From BP-464 sp963825415 (GTDB taxonomy: Bacteria > Actinomycetota > Thermoleophilia > Solirubrobacterales > Solirubrobacteraceae), in contig CAWGTD010000006.1 of NCBI GenBank assembly GCA_963825415.1, forward strand, positions 186,001 to 250,000: a stretch of DNA of 64,000 nt, written 5' to 3'. Both the position numbers and the translations under genes were made by a program. The notes beneath the pieces were generated by a model, which did not search any database, was not told where the DNA came from, and was given only the letters and a program-made list of their open reading frames with translations. Shown piece after piece: positions 55,476-64,000 of this stretch; position 1 is the stretch's first letter, and the number at the start of each line of letters is the position of its first letter.

Positions 55476-57119
55476 CTATGACCGGCGCAGGGCCGGGATG
55501 CGGCTCGCGACGAGGTCCCAGGTCTGCTGAGCCTCGGCGATCTGGAGCCACAGCACCGCGCGCGTGTAGACGGCGGAGCCCGCCGCCAGGCCGCCGCCCA
55601 CCGAGATGATCTGCGCGATCACCGAGCGGCCGAGCAGCTCGTCGAGCAGCGCCCAGACGAGCCACGCGACGATCCCCAGCAGCGCCGCGGCCGAGCAGAT
55701 CCCGATCACCGCGGTACCGGTCGCCCTGCCATCCAGGCGGCCGTTCAGCTCGCGCCGCGCCTGCCGCGCCTGGAGCACCATCATCGCCGCGCTCGCCACC
55801 GCCGTGCCGATCACCGGGCCGGCGATCCCCAGCGGCGAGTAGAGCGCGAGGCTGACGACGAGGTTCACGCCGAGGCTGCCCAGCGCCAGGACGGTCGGCA
55901 GCCACGGTTGCTGCAGCGAGAAGAACGTGCGTGTCAGCAGCAGGTTCAGCCCGCTGAACGGGAGGCTGAACGAGAACCAGAACAGCGCGGTGGACACGTC
56001 GTCGGTGGACTGCGCGCCGAACGCGCCGTGCTCGTAGATGAGCCGGGTGATCGGCGTCGACAGGGCGATCGTGGCGGCCGCGGCGGGGATCAGCAGCAGC
56101 GAGATCTGCCGCATCCCGCGCGCGAGCAGGTCGCGCAGGCCGTCGAGATCCTGCCGGGCGGCGTAGCGACTCAGCGCCGGGAACAGGACGGTCGCGATCG
56201 CGACGCTGAACACGCCCTGGGGCAGCATGTAGATGCGGAATGCCGCGTCGATCGCTCGCGGGGCGCTCTCGGAGATGAGCGTGCCGAGCGTCGAGTTGAT
56301 CAGCAGGTCGAAGTTGATGATCCCCAGGCCGAGCGTCACCGGGACCATCAGCGTGAGCACCTGTTTGACGCGCGGATCGCGCCAGTCGAAGGACAGCTCG
56401 AGCTTGAATCCAAGCCGCGCGAGCACCGGCACCGCCATCCCGAGCTGGACGACCGTGCCGACCAGGATCCCGATCGCGTAGGCGTAGAGCTGGCCGTCGC
56501 CGGAGAACCAGGACCGCGCGCCGACCAGGAAGATCAGGATCACGAAGTTCCACACCAGCGGCGAGATCGCGGGCACGCTGAAGTGGTCGAAGGCGTTGAG
56601 GATCCCGACCAGCAGCCCGTTGATCCCGAGCAGGACGACGATCGGGAACAGCACCCGCGCCAGCCCGGAGGTCAGATGGTCCAGGTGCGCCGTGAACTCG
56701 CCGCCGGTGAACAGCGGCATGATCAGGTTCGCCGCCGCGACGAACACGAGCGTCACCGTGCCGAGCACGGCGAGGATCACGAAGAACAGCGTCGAGGCGA
56801 GGCGGAACGCGTCGCGCTTGCGGCCCTGCTCGAGCAGCTCGGTGAACACAGGGACGAAGGCGGCGCTCAGGGCGGCGTCGGCGAACAGGCTGCGGACCAG
56901 GTTCGGAACCTGGAAGGCGATCGTGAACGCCGAGAATGCGCCGCTGGTGGCGAAGTAGCTCGACGCGACGATCTCGCGGGCCAGGCCCGCCACGCGGCTG
57001 AGACCCGTGGCGATCGAGAAGATGACCGTGTTGCGGGCAACGCCGCGGGCCGCCGGGCGCGCCTGCGCCGCCGCGCCCGCGTCCTCGACGGCGCTCTGGT
57101 GGAAACCGTCGCCCGACAC
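55476..57119 (-). CDS. murJ: Lipid II flippase MurJ
   Basis: A 547-residue protein with about 14 membrane segments of the MviN/MOP family. RNTVIFSIATGLSRVAGLARE and FADAALSAAFVPVFTELLEQG mark MurJ; RKRD and similar charged loops are typical of the family. Moves lipid-linked peptidoglycan precursor across the membrane. It starts with ATG and lies 24 bases ahead of lepA. The C-terminus lacks the long extension with a pseudokinase seen in mycobacterial MviN. Confidence 0.95.
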   Translation of the reverse strand: MSGDGFHQSAVEDAGAAAQARPAARGVARNTVIFSIATGLSRVAGLAREIVASSYFATSGAFSAFTIAFQVPNLVRSLFADAALSAAFVPVFTELLEQGRKRDAFRLASTLFFVILAVLGTVTLVFVAAANLIMPLFTGGEFTAHLDHLTSGLARVLFPIVVLLGINGLLVGILNAFDHFSVPAISPLVWNFVILIFLVGARSWFSGDGQLYAYAIGILVGTVVQLGMAVPVLARLGFKLELSFDWRDPRVKQVLTLMVPVTLGLGIINFDLLINSTLGTLISESAPRAIDAAFRIYMLPQGVFSVAIATVLFPALSRYAARQDLDGLRDLLARGMRQISLLLIPAAAATIALSTPITRLIYEHGAFGAQSTDDVSTALFWFSFSLPFSGLNLLLTRTFFSLQQPWLPTVLALGSLGVNLVVSLALYSPLGIAGPVIGTAVASAAMMVLQARQARRELNGRLDGRATGTAVIGICSAAALLGIVAWLVWALLDELLGRSVIAQIISVGGGLAAGSAVYTRAVLWLQIAEAQQTWDLVASRIPALRRS

Positions 57120-57156
57120 CGCGGCCGATGCTAGGGCCCGGGTCGGGCGCTGCGGC

Positions 57157-58995
57157 CTACTTCGGGCGGCGAGGCGTGCAGGTACGGAAGGTGCGGGTCT
57201 GGCGCACCGTCCGATGGCCGCGGCGCGCGGTCACGCGCAGGCGGACGGTTTGCTTGCGCACGCCGCGGAGGTCGAGCCGGATCGTGCGACCGCGGACCTT
57301 GACCTTTCCTGCCGAGAGCTTCGCGCGCACGCGCGTGAAGCCGCGCTTGACGTGCGCGACGATCACGCGGCGGCTCTTGCAGGCCCGCGCGGCCTTCAGC
57401 GGGCCGCCTGCGCGCTGGTCGATCTGCTTGAAGCCCTGGCCGATGTACTGCGGCTGGTCGACCGTGGCCGTCAGGTTCGTGAAGTCGGCCTCGGTGACGC
57501 CGGCCGGCACCGTGTAGCGGTACGTGCCGTCACCCAGCTCCGACGCCGGGCCTTCGGCCACCGCCCAGTGGTCGCGCTGGTTGACGAGCACCCGCACCGG
57601 CGCGCCGAGCACGGGCTGGCCGGCGGGATCGGTGACGCGCACCGCGATCGGGATGGCGTCGCCGGGGACCGCGGTCGCCGGCGCGCTGATCGACACCGTC
57701 GGCACCTCGCGCAGCGCGAGCGCCTCGGGCGGGATCGACTGCACGTCCGTCAGGACGTCGCGCAGCATGGCCGTCACGCGCTCGTGGGAACCGGGGTCGA
57801 TCTTGTCGGGGCCGTCCTGGGTCGTGTGGTAGTAGGGCGTCGAGGAGAACGTCGAGAAGCCCTGGACTCCCAGCGCGTAGAACGGCTGCAGGTCGGTGGG
57901 GATGATCCCGCCGCTGATCGAGCGCACGCCGTTGGCGGTCGTCGGCGCCGGAGTGAAGGCGTTGCGCGCCGCCGCCTGATACGTGAGCGCGTTCATCGCC
58001 GGCGACGTCGTGCCGAAGATCAGGTTCACCAGGCTGTAGTCGAGTCGCGAGGAGCCGACGTAGCTCGCCGCCGAGGTCATCTCGAAGTTCTCGTCGAGCA
58101 CCGTGCGGTTGACGAGGTCGGTGTGGCGCATCGCCCAGTCGTAGGAGCCCACGAGCCCCGGCTCCTCGGCGTCCCAGGCGGCGAAGATCGTCGTGTAGGC
58201 GGGCGGCGTGTCCTTGGTGGCGTCGAGGACCTCGAGCAGCGAGCCCATCGACGAGCAGTTGTCGACGGCACCGGCGTGCCAGGAGTCGTAATGGCCGGCG
58301 GCGAGCACGTAGCGGTCGGGGTACGTCGTGCCGGTGCGGACGCCGATGACGTTGCGGCCGATCGCGTCGACGCGCCGCGCCACGACCCGGATGCGCATGC
58401 GCAACGGCTCGGCCAGCGCGCGCAGCTGCTTGCCGTCGTCGGCGCCGACGGTGACCGTCGGGATGCTCGCCGGCATCGCCTGGGCGAAGCGCACCGCGCC
58501 GGTCTGGATCAGGTTGTTGGGCGAGCCGGAGACGTAGAGCATCGCCACGCCGCCGTGGTTGAGCACCTCGGTGAGCTGCGCGGTCCGGTGGAAGGCCTCG
58601 TTGCGATCGACCATGACGATCTTGCCCTTGGCGTCCTTGCCGAGGTAGTCGGTCGACCGTCCGGTGCCGACGTCGACGACCTCCGCCTCGACGGTCCCGG
58701 TCCCGCCGTAGGCGAACGTCTCGCCGGGAACGTGCATCGCGGTGGGCGCGACGACGTCCAGCGACACGTCGTCGACCTGGTAGACGGGCATGTGGAACTG
58801 CTCGACGCTGGTCTGAAGGCCGGCGGCGCGGAACCGCTGCTCGATGTGGTCGGCCATCGCCCGGTCTGCGGCCGAGCCCGGCCGCTTGGCGCCGAACGCG
58901 GCGCAGGTCGCCGTCTCGTCGGTGGCCGTCCCGGCAAGCGCCGGCGCGGCCGCGAGCAGGCCCAGCAGGCCCAGAACGACGATGGCACGCCCCAC
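57157..58995 (-). CDS. Secreted M28-family metallopeptidase with PA domain
   Basis: A 612-residue zinc aminopeptidase-like protein. GTG at 58995 gives a signal peptide (IVVLGLLGLLAAAPALAG). The PA domain is at ~100-200. Zinc ligands appear in AAGHYDSWHAGAVDN (His, Asp), FAAWDAEEPGLVG (Glu-Glu), LDENFEM (Asp) and TPYYHTTQDGPD (His). A C-terminal extension with a basic, Arg/Lys-rich end (KVKVRGRTIRLDLRG) follows. The upstream open frame runs into rpsT and is not used. Confidence 0.87.
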   Translation of the reverse strand: MGRAIVVLGLLGLLAAAPALAGTATDETATCAAFGAKRPGSAADRAMADHIEQRFRAAGLQTSVEQFHMPVYQVDDVSLDVVAPTAMHVPGETFAYGGTGTVEAEVVDVGTGRSTDYLGKDAKGKIVMVDRNEAFHRTAQLTEVLNHGGVAMLYVSGSPNNLIQTGAVRFAQAMPASIPTVTVGADDGKQLRALAEPLRMRIRVVARRVDAIGRNVIGVRTGTTYPDRYVLAAGHYDSWHAGAVDNCSSMGSLLEVLDATKDTPPAYTTIFAAWDAEEPGLVGSYDWAMRHTDLVNRTVLDENFEMTSAASYVGSSRLDYSLVNLIFGTTSPAMNALTYQAAARNAFTPAPTTANGVRSISGGIIPTDLQPFYALGVQGFSTFSSTPYYHTTQDGPDKIDPGSHERVTAMLRDVLTDVQSIPPEALALREVPTVSISAPATAVPGDAIPIAVRVTDPAGQPVLGAPVRVLVNQRDHWAVAEGPASELGDGTYRYTVPAGVTEADFTNLTATVDQPQYIGQGFKQIDQRAGGPLKAARACKSRRVIVAHVKRGFTRVRAKLSAGKVKVRGRTIRLDLRGVRKQTVRLRVTARRGHRTVRQTRTFRTCTPRRPK

Positions 58996-59050
58996 GACCG
59001 GCAACCTAACGCCGGGGGCCGGCGCGGGCGCCGCTAGACTGCCGCCCGCG

Positions 59051-59317
59051 ATGGCGAACATTGCCTCACAGAAGAAGCGCATCCTGCGATCCGAGCGCGA
59101 ACGCCTGGAGAACAAGCGCTACACGTCGGCTCTCAAGACCTACTTCCGCCGCCTCGAGGCCGCGGTCGGCGAGGGCGACGCCGAGAAGACCGCCACCGAG
59201 CACCAGGCGCTCGTCAAGACGATCGACAAGGCCGTCAAGGTCGGCGCGATCCATCGCAACAACGGCGCGCGCAAGAAGGCCCGCGCCGCCCGCTTGCGCG
59301 CGGGCACCTCCGCCTAG
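59051..59317 (+). CDS. rpsT: 30S ribosomal protein S20
   Basis: 88 residues, highly basic and helical: MANIASQKKRILRSERERLE, KRYTSALKTYFRRLEAAV, then DKAVKVGAIHRNNGARKKAR. Binds 16S rRNA in the 30S body. ATG at 59051; the longer frame overlaps the M28 peptidase. Divergent from it and convergent with holA (4-base overlap). Confidence 0.97.
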   Translation: MANIASQKKRILRSERERLENKRYTSALKTYFRRLEAAVGEGDAEKTATEHQALVKTIDKAVKVGAIHRNNGARKKARAARLRAGTSA

Positions 59318-60285
59318 CCCGCGATCGTCTCGATCGCCCGTAGGGCGACGGTGTCATCGCTGAGCTCGCTGCTGCCGCGCGTGTCGAGCTCGAGGTCGGC
59401 GAGCGCGACGAGGGCGGCGCGGAGCGCGTCGGGGTCGGCTGCGCGGGCCTCGCGGATGTCGCGGTCGATCATCCAGGGTGCGCCGCGAAGCGACCCCTTG
59501 ATGTCGGCGAGGTTCTCGCCCTGCTCGATGCGAGCGGCGATCGTCAGGACACCGCGCAGGCGGCGGGCCATCGACGGGATCAGGCGCGGCATCGCCTCGC
59601 CCTGGGCGCGAAGCTCGATGAAGCGCTGTGTGGCGGTGCGCCCGTCGCGCGCCACCAGCGCGTCGACGAACCCCCACACCTGCCGCTCGGCCGAGTCGGC
59701 CGCCGCCTCGTCGACCTCCTGGACGCCGATGCGCGCGCCAGAACCGTGTTCGATCGCGAGCTTCTCGAGCTCGCGCAGCAGGCGTTGCCGGCGTTCGCCG
59801 ACGTGGGCGACGAGCGCCTGAGCCGCGGCACCGTCGAGCTCGACTCCCAGCCGGGGCGCCTCGCCGACGAGCCACTTCGGCAGATCCTTGGCCTTCATGC
59901 CGGTCTCGGCGACGACGTCGCCGCCGGCCTCCTTGACGGCGTCGATCAGCTTGGGCGAGACCTTGGCGCGGCCCTCCTCGCGCGCGAAGAACGCCACCGT
60001 GGTCTCGGGCGCGAGACCAGCGACCGCCGGCGCCACCAGCTCGGCGACCTCGGAGTCCTTCCAGCGCTCGGCGCCGTCGACGATCACGAAACGCCGGCCG
60101 ATCGCGAACGTCATCGCCGCCAGCGCGCCCGCCACCGCCTCGGGCGTCGCGGCGTCGCCCTCGAAGACCTCGACGCCGCTGACCCCGCTCTCGCCCTCGG
60201 CGACCGTCCGCAGCCGGGCACGGCGCTCGGCGATCCGGCCGTGGTCGTCGCCGTGAATCAGGTAGGCGGGCTTGAACGCGGCCAT
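59314..60285 (-). CDS. holA: DNA polymerase III delta subunit
   Basis: A 323-residue clamp-loader subunit. FKPAYLIHGDDHGRIAERRAR at the N-terminus is the usual degenerate nucleotide-site start, followed by GRRFVIVDGAERWKDSEVAEL and the C-terminal helical collar (RFIELRAQGEAMPRLIPSMARRLRG). Opens the beta clamp with delta' and tau/gamma. The next gene upstream is comEC, an order (comEA-comEC-holA-rpsT) widespread in Gram-positives. Confidence 0.94.
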   Translation of the reverse strand: MAAFKPAYLIHGDDHGRIAERRARLRTVAEGESGVSGVEVFEGDAATPEAVAGALAAMTFAIGRRFVIVDGAERWKDSEVAELVAPAVAGLAPETTVAFFAREEGRAKVSPKLIDAVKEAGGDVVAETGMKAKDLPKWLVGEAPRLGVELDGAAAQALVAHVGERRQRLLRELEKLAIEHGSGARIGVQEVDEAAADSAERQVWGFVDALVARDGRTATQRFIELRAQGEAMPRLIPSMARRLRGVLTIAARIEQGENLADIKGSLRGAPWMIDRDIREARAADPDALRAALVALADLELDTRGSSELSDDTVALRAIETIAG

Positions 60286-60295
60286 CGCGGCGAGT

Positions 60296-62563
60296 CTATG
60301 CGTGGGTTGCGACGGTGATGCCCTCGGGACCGACCCGCAGTCGCACGGTGCCGTCGCGGTCGGTCCGCAGCACCCGCGTTACGGCCCGCAGCGCTTGGAC
60401 GGTGGCGGGCGCCGGGTGCCCGTAGAGGTTGTGCCGGCCGACCTCGACGAGCGCTATCCGGGGGCGCAGGCGCCGCAGGAGATCCGGCAGCCCGGGGTCG
60501 GCGCTGCCGTGGTGGGCGACCTTGAGCACGTCGACCGGGCCGAGCGCCAGCGGCGCCGTGACGTCGGACTCGGCGTCGGCCGCGAGCAGCATGCTGAAGC
60601 CGCCGTCGCGCAGCTCGGCGACGATCGCACGCCGGTTGGGGTCCTCGCCGGCGTGCGCAGCGGACGGCTCCGGACGCGGGCTCAGGACGTCGAGCACCAG
60701 CGGCCCGGCCCGGATCCGCTGCCCCGCGGCCGGCGCCACCAGGCGGGCTCCGCGCTGGCGAGCCGCCGCCGCGAGCCGCCGCCCCCAGGCGCTGTTCACG
60801 CCATCGCGGCCGTCGAGCACGATGCCAACCGGAACCGCCGCCAGCACGGCGGCGGCGCCGCCTTCGTGGTCGAGCTGGGCGTGGGTCACGACGAGCACGT
60901 CGAGCCGGCGCACGCCCGCCTCCTCCAGGCGCCGGACGATGCGGCCGTCGGGCGGGCCGGCGTCGACCAGGATCGCCGCTTCGCCGTGCTGCACCAGGGT
61001 CGCGTCGCCCTGGCCGACGTCGAGCGCCGACACCACCAGCCCCACCGGCGGCGCGTGTCGCGGGCGGGCGGGCGCCGCGACGGCGAGCGCGGCGAGCGCC
61101 GACACGCCCGCTAGGGCGACCCAGCGGCCGCGCCGTCTGCCGTGCGCGACCAGCCTGCGCCTCAGCGGCCCGATCGCAAGCGTCGCGAGCACCAGCCACC
61201 ACGCGACCACCACGAGAGGCGACGCCACGAAACCGACCTGCGCGTGCGGCAGTGCCGCGGCAGCGTGGCCGACACCGGCGACGAACGCGAGCGGCCACGC
61301 CGCGACCGCCATCAGCGCGGTCGCGGCAGCGGCCGAGACCTGGCCGGCCAGCACGGCGAGCATCCCGAGCCACGTGATCGGCGCCACCGCGGGCGCGGCG
61401 AGCACGTTCGCCGCCACACCGACGAGCGAGACCCGCCCGAAATGCGCGGCGATCAGCGGCGCGGTCCCCAACGACGCCGCGAGGCTGATCGCCAGCGCCT
61501 CGGCGATCCCGGGCGGGAGGCGGCGCGCCAGGCGCGCGTGCAGCGGGCGCGCGAGCACGATCAGGGCCACCACCGCCGCGAAGCTGAGCTGCCAGCCGGG
61601 ATCGGCGGCCGAGCGCGGGTTCACCGCCAGCGTCGAGCCGGCCGCCAGCAGCAACGCGTACCAGCGGTCGGCCGGGCGCGAAGCGAGCGCGGCGACGAGC
61701 ATCGCCGCGCCCATCACGCCCGCGCGCTGGATCGACGGCCCGCCGCCCGCGAGCGGGACATAGGCGGCGATCGCGGCGATCGCCAGAACCAGGCGCGCAC
61801 GCAGCGGCACCCCGGCCAGCGCGCACAGGCCGATCACGAGCGCGCCCACAAGAGCCACGTTGGCCCCGCTCGCGGCAACCAGATGGGCGAGCCCGCTGAC
61901 GCGGAAGTCCTCGCGCATGCGTTCGTCGAGTGCCTCCTCCTGCCCGAGCACCATCCCCCGAGCGAGTGCCGCGAGCGGCGCCGGCAGCCCGGCGGCGAGC
62001 GCGCGCTCTCCGCGCCGGCGCACGGTGTCGAGCCGGCCGAGCAGCCCGCCGCGCCGGCGCCCGGTGAAGGCGATCGCCTCCGCTGCCAGCAGCGTGTGCG
62101 CCCCCCGCCGCCGGGCGGCCTCCTCGAACGGCGGCAGCTCGCGCCATCCGCCGACGACGCGGACCTCCTCACCGATGCCGACGCGCGCCAGCCCACCGCC
62201 GCGCCGGTCGCGCACCAGGACCCGCTCCCCGCGGCCGGGCCCGTCAACGAGCCGGCCGAGCACGACGACGCGGCCGAACGAGCGTGGCCGCGGCGCCTCC
62301 AGTGCCACCACCCGAACGCGCGCGGCGTGACCGATCCACGGCCCGAGCTCGGTGCGATCGAGCGCCGCAAGCCGCGCCTGCCCGCCCAGCGCCCCCGCCA
62401 GCAGAGCCAGGGCGGCGACCGCCGCCAGTCGTTTCCGCCGCGCGCCGGCCGCGACGAGCAGCGCCACGCCCGCCGCCGCGCCGGCGCCCGGAACCGACGG
62501 CGCGCACAGCAGCCCGGCGACCGCGGCCGCCAGGACGACGTGCCGCGGATGGCGGCCCAGCAC
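60296..62563 (-). CDS. comEC: DNA internalization competence protein ComEC/Rec2
   Basis: A 755-residue membrane protein for DNA uptake. A hydrophobic N-terminus and OB-like part (DUF4131) are followed by the competence domain (VSGLAHLVAASGANVALVGA, AGVMGAAMLVAAL) with about ten segments, then a metallo-beta-lactamase-like domain (LDVGQGDATLVQHGEAAILV, THAQLDHEGGAAAVL and VAHHGSADPGLPDLL) which in relatives degrades the incoming strand; the usual THxHxDH is THAQLDH here, so one His is Gln. GTG at 62563, or CTG at 62581 in a CTGA overlap with comEA. Confidence 0.92.
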   Translation of the reverse strand: MLGRHPRHVVLAAAVAGLLCAPSVPGAGAAAGVALLVAAGARRKRLAAVAALALLAGALGGQARLAALDRTELGPWIGHAARVRVVALEAPRPRSFGRVVVLGRLVDGPGRGERVLVRDRRGGGLARVGIGEEVRVVGGWRELPPFEEAARRRGAHTLLAAEAIAFTGRRRGGLLGRLDTVRRRGERALAAGLPAPLAALARGMVLGQEEALDERMREDFRVSGLAHLVAASGANVALVGALVIGLCALAGVPLRARLVLAIAAIAAYVPLAGGGPSIQRAGVMGAAMLVAALASRPADRWYALLLAAGSTLAVNPRSAADPGWQLSFAAVVALIVLARPLHARLARRLPPGIAEALAISLAASLGTAPLIAAHFGRVSLVGVAANVLAAPAVAPITWLGMLAVLAGQVSAAAATALMAVAAWPLAFVAGVGHAAAALPHAQVGFVASPLVVVAWWLVLATLAIGPLRRRLVAHGRRRGRWVALAGVSALAALAVAAPARPRHAPPVGLVVSALDVGQGDATLVQHGEAAILVDAGPPDGRIVRRLEEAGVRRLDVLVVTHAQLDHEGGAAAVLAAVPVGIVLDGRDGVNSAWGRRLAAAARQRGARLVAPAAGQRIRAGPLVLDVLSPRPEPSAAHAGEDPNRRAIVAELRDGGFSMLLAADAESDVTAPLALGPVDVLKVAHHGSADPGLPDLLRRLRPRIALVEVGRHNLYGHPAPATVQALRAVTRVLRTDRDGTVRLRVGPEGITVATHA

Positions 62564-62577
62564 CGCCGCCGCGCGGA

Positions 62578-63189
62578 TCAGGTCCGAACCTTGCCCTTCA
62601 GCGCCGCCATCTTCTTGGGGCCGATCCCCGAGACCTGCATGAGGTCCTCGACCGAGCGGAAGCCGCCGTGCTCGCGGCGGTAGGCGAGGATCTTCGCGGC
62701 GGTGGCCGGCCCGACGCCGTCGAGCGTGTCGAGCTGCTCGGCCGTCGCGGTGTTGAGGTTGACCGGCGCCGCGGCCCCGCCCACCGGCGCTGCGCCACCC
62801 GCCGCGGCGCCCCCGCCCGCCGCAGCCGCCGCGCTCGCGCCGTGCACCGGCACGACGATCTGCACCCCGTCCTGGACCGGAGCGGCGAGGTTGATCGCCT
62901 CGAGGTCGGCCCGCCGCGTCGCCCCTCCCGCGCGGCGGATCGCATCCTGCACCCGGTCGCCCGCCGCCAGCCGGTAGACACCGGAGCGGCGCACCGCGCC
63001 GGTGACGTGAACGACCGCCGCACGACCGCGCCGCTGCACCTCGACCCGCGGCGCAGGGGCCGGCGCCCCCGCGCTCCGCTCAGCGCCCGGCGCGCCCGCC
63101 CGGGCGGCCAGCCACCGCCCGCCGAGCGCCAGAACCAGAACGCCCAGAACCGCGTAGCCGAGCAGCTGCGCGCGGGTGGGCGGGGCCAT
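62578..63189 (-). CDS. comEA: Competence DNA-binding protein ComEA
   Basis: A 203-residue protein: one membrane anchor (GYAVLGVLVLALGGRWLA), an SLBB-like domain (VHVTGAVRRSGVYRLAAGDRV), an Ala/Gly-rich linker, and helix-hairpin-helix motifs at the end (VNLNTATAEQLDTLDGVGPA, FRSVEDLMQVSGIGPKKMAAL) that bind DNA without base preference. Works with ComEC in uptake. ATG at 63189. Confidence 0.94.
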   Translation of the reverse strand: MAPPTRAQLLGYAVLGVLVLALGGRWLAARAGAPGAERSAGAPAPAPRVEVQRRGRAAVVHVTGAVRRSGVYRLAAGDRVQDAIRRAGGATRRADLEAINLAAPVQDGVQIVVPVHGASAAAAAGGGAAAGGAAPVGGAAAPVNLNTATAEQLDTLDGVGPATAAKILAYRREHGGFRSVEDLMQVSGIGPKKMAALKGKVRT

Positions 63190-63234
63190 CGCCCGAGGCT
63201 CCCAGCGGGCCGCGTGGGGATGACGCGCGGAACG

Positions 63235-63705
63235 TCACACGACTGTGGCGGCGGCGAGCGCGCGCTGCACCGCGTCGGACGGGCTCGCCGCGACCACGAC
63301 CCCGTCCACCCCCAGCTCCCAGGTGTCGAGCCCGATGACCGGCTTGCCGGCCTTCAGCGCCAGCGCTATTTCGGACAGCGTGCCGAACGCGCCTCCGACC
63401 GCCACGACCGCGTCGGCCGCCCGCACGATCAGCCCGTTGCGCAGCTCGCCGATCCCCGTCGGGATCGCGACGGTCACGAACGGGTTCGCAGCCGATCGGT
63501 CCGGGCCCGGCAGCAGGCCGATCGTCACGCCGCCCTCCCCCACGGCGCCGCGGCAGGCGGCCTCCATCACGCCGCCCAGGCCGCCGCACACCACGACGGC
63601 GCCGGCTCGCGCGAGCCCGGCGCCGACCTCCTCGGCCGCCGCGAGCTGCTCGGCCGTCGCGTCGCCGGGGCCGCAGACGGCCACGTAGGCCACGGCGCCG
63701 CTCAC
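63235..63705 (-). CDS. TIGR00725/LOG-family Rossmann protein
   Basis: A 156-residue protein of the LOG/YgdH-like group: VAVCGPGDATAEQLAAAEEV, VVCGGLGGVMEAACRGA (the GGxGGxM motif) and GGAFGTLSEIALALKAGKPV (the PGGxGTxxE-like motif, here VGGAFGTLSE). The subgroup of TIGR00725 lacks the usual PGGYGTLEE and its function is unclear; it is not a safe cytokinin riboside phosphoribohydrolase. GTG at 63705 overlaps the nitroreductase stop (GTGA). Confidence 0.82.
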   Translation of the reverse strand: MSGAVAYVAVCGPGDATAEQLAAAEEVGAGLARAGAVVVCGGLGGVMEAACRGAVGEGGVTIGLLPGPDRSAANPFVTVAIPTGIGELRNGLIVRAADAVVAVGGAFGTLSEIALALKAGKPVIGLDTWELGVDGVVVAASPSDAVQRALAAATVV

Positions 63706-64000
63706 CAGCGGTCGCGGTGGATGACCTCGCCGACCGGGCGCCGGCTCACCGGGCCGAAGCGACCCTTCGGCCAGCCGACCGGGATCACCGCGAAGGTGTT
63801 CACGTCGCGCGGGATCCCGAGCACGCGCTTCCACTCGTGCTCGAAGAACAAATGCCAGACGGTGATGACCGCGCCGAGCCCGAGCGAACGCGCCGCGAGC
63901 AGCAGGTTCTGCACGCCGGGGTAGACGGACGACGCGTCGCCGAGCGCCGCGATGCGCTGCAGCCGCGGCAGCAGCCGCGCAGCGTCGGCGGGCGGCATGC
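63702..64000 (-). CDS. Nitroreductase-family protein, C-terminal part (cut by window edge)
   Basis: The last ~99 codons of a flavin-dependent nitroreductase: VYPGVQNLLLAARSLGLGAV and the typical GIPRDVNTFAVIPVGWPKGRFGP end. The frame stays open to the right edge, so the gene continues outside; the ATG at 63998 is internal. Substrate and true start cannot be judged. Confidence 0.85.
   Translation of the reverse strand, partial: MPPADAARLLPRLQRIAALGDASSVYPGVQNLLLAARSLGLGAVITVWHLFFEHEWKRVLGIPRDVNTFAVIPVGWPKGRFGPVSRRPVGEVIHRDRW

Overview
The window looks like part of the chromosome of a very GC-rich actinomycete-grade bacterium. Nearly every third codon position is G or C, genes are densely packed, and neighbouring genes often overlap by 1-4 bases (ATGA, GTGA, TTGA, CTGA). 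DNA polymerase I lacks proofreading residues and has Tyr at the O-helix position, HadA/HadB-like dehydratases are present, and liv-type amino-acid transport is prominent. Together with the gene content this suggests Actinomycetota, probably Thermoleophilia/Solirubrobacterales; the class assignment is inference. It is core housekeeping sequence, with no prophage, IS element, CRISPR array, rRNA or tRNA seen.

Layout: 1-5.5 kb holds uvrB (5' part), a pabB-pabC fusion, a lytic transglycosylase, coaE and rpsA (ribosomal protein S1). 5.5-21 kb holds an FAD oxidoreductase, an amidase, a CocE-like secreted hydrolase, a small EamA/DUF606 transporter, polA, a secreted radical-copper oxidase, an ACT-malic enzyme, a membrane GGDEF-EAL protein and a TIGR01777 epimerase. 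21-27.9 kb is a branched-chain amino-acid ABC operon (livK-like receptors, livH, livM, livG, livF). 27.9-36.9 kb carries tryptophan and late histidine genes: hisIE-trpE-trpG-trpD-trpC, then htrA and a repeat-bounded small-gene segment, then trpF-trpB-trpA. 37-40.7 kb is era-ybeY-phoH-yqeY, with an intein inside PhoH. 40.7-53.2 kb holds two oxidoreductase/hydrolase genes, a degenerate GGDEF/HD-GYP protein, prmA-dnaJ-hrcA, hadB-hadA, a permease, an SDR, a fructosamine-kinase-like protein, a low-Mr phosphatase and a large secreted hydrolase. 53.6-64 kb holds lepA, murJ, an M28 peptidase, rpsT, holA, comEC, comEA, a LOG-like protein and a nitroreductase (5' end cut off).

Most notable: (1) a 359-residue intein in PhoH with the Trp-Cys-Thr signature of class 3 inteins and an apparently intact LAGLIDADG endonuclease; (2) three copies of a roughly 168-bp repeat whose long stem differs in sequence between copies but stays self-complementary, with two copies inverted around a small membrane-protein ORF inside the trp region; (3) several likely CTG start codons in CTGA overlaps; (4) four single-base frameshifts (rpsA, the DUF606 gene, trpC, the GGDEF/HD-GYP gene), which look more like sequence errors than real lesions because rpsA is essential.
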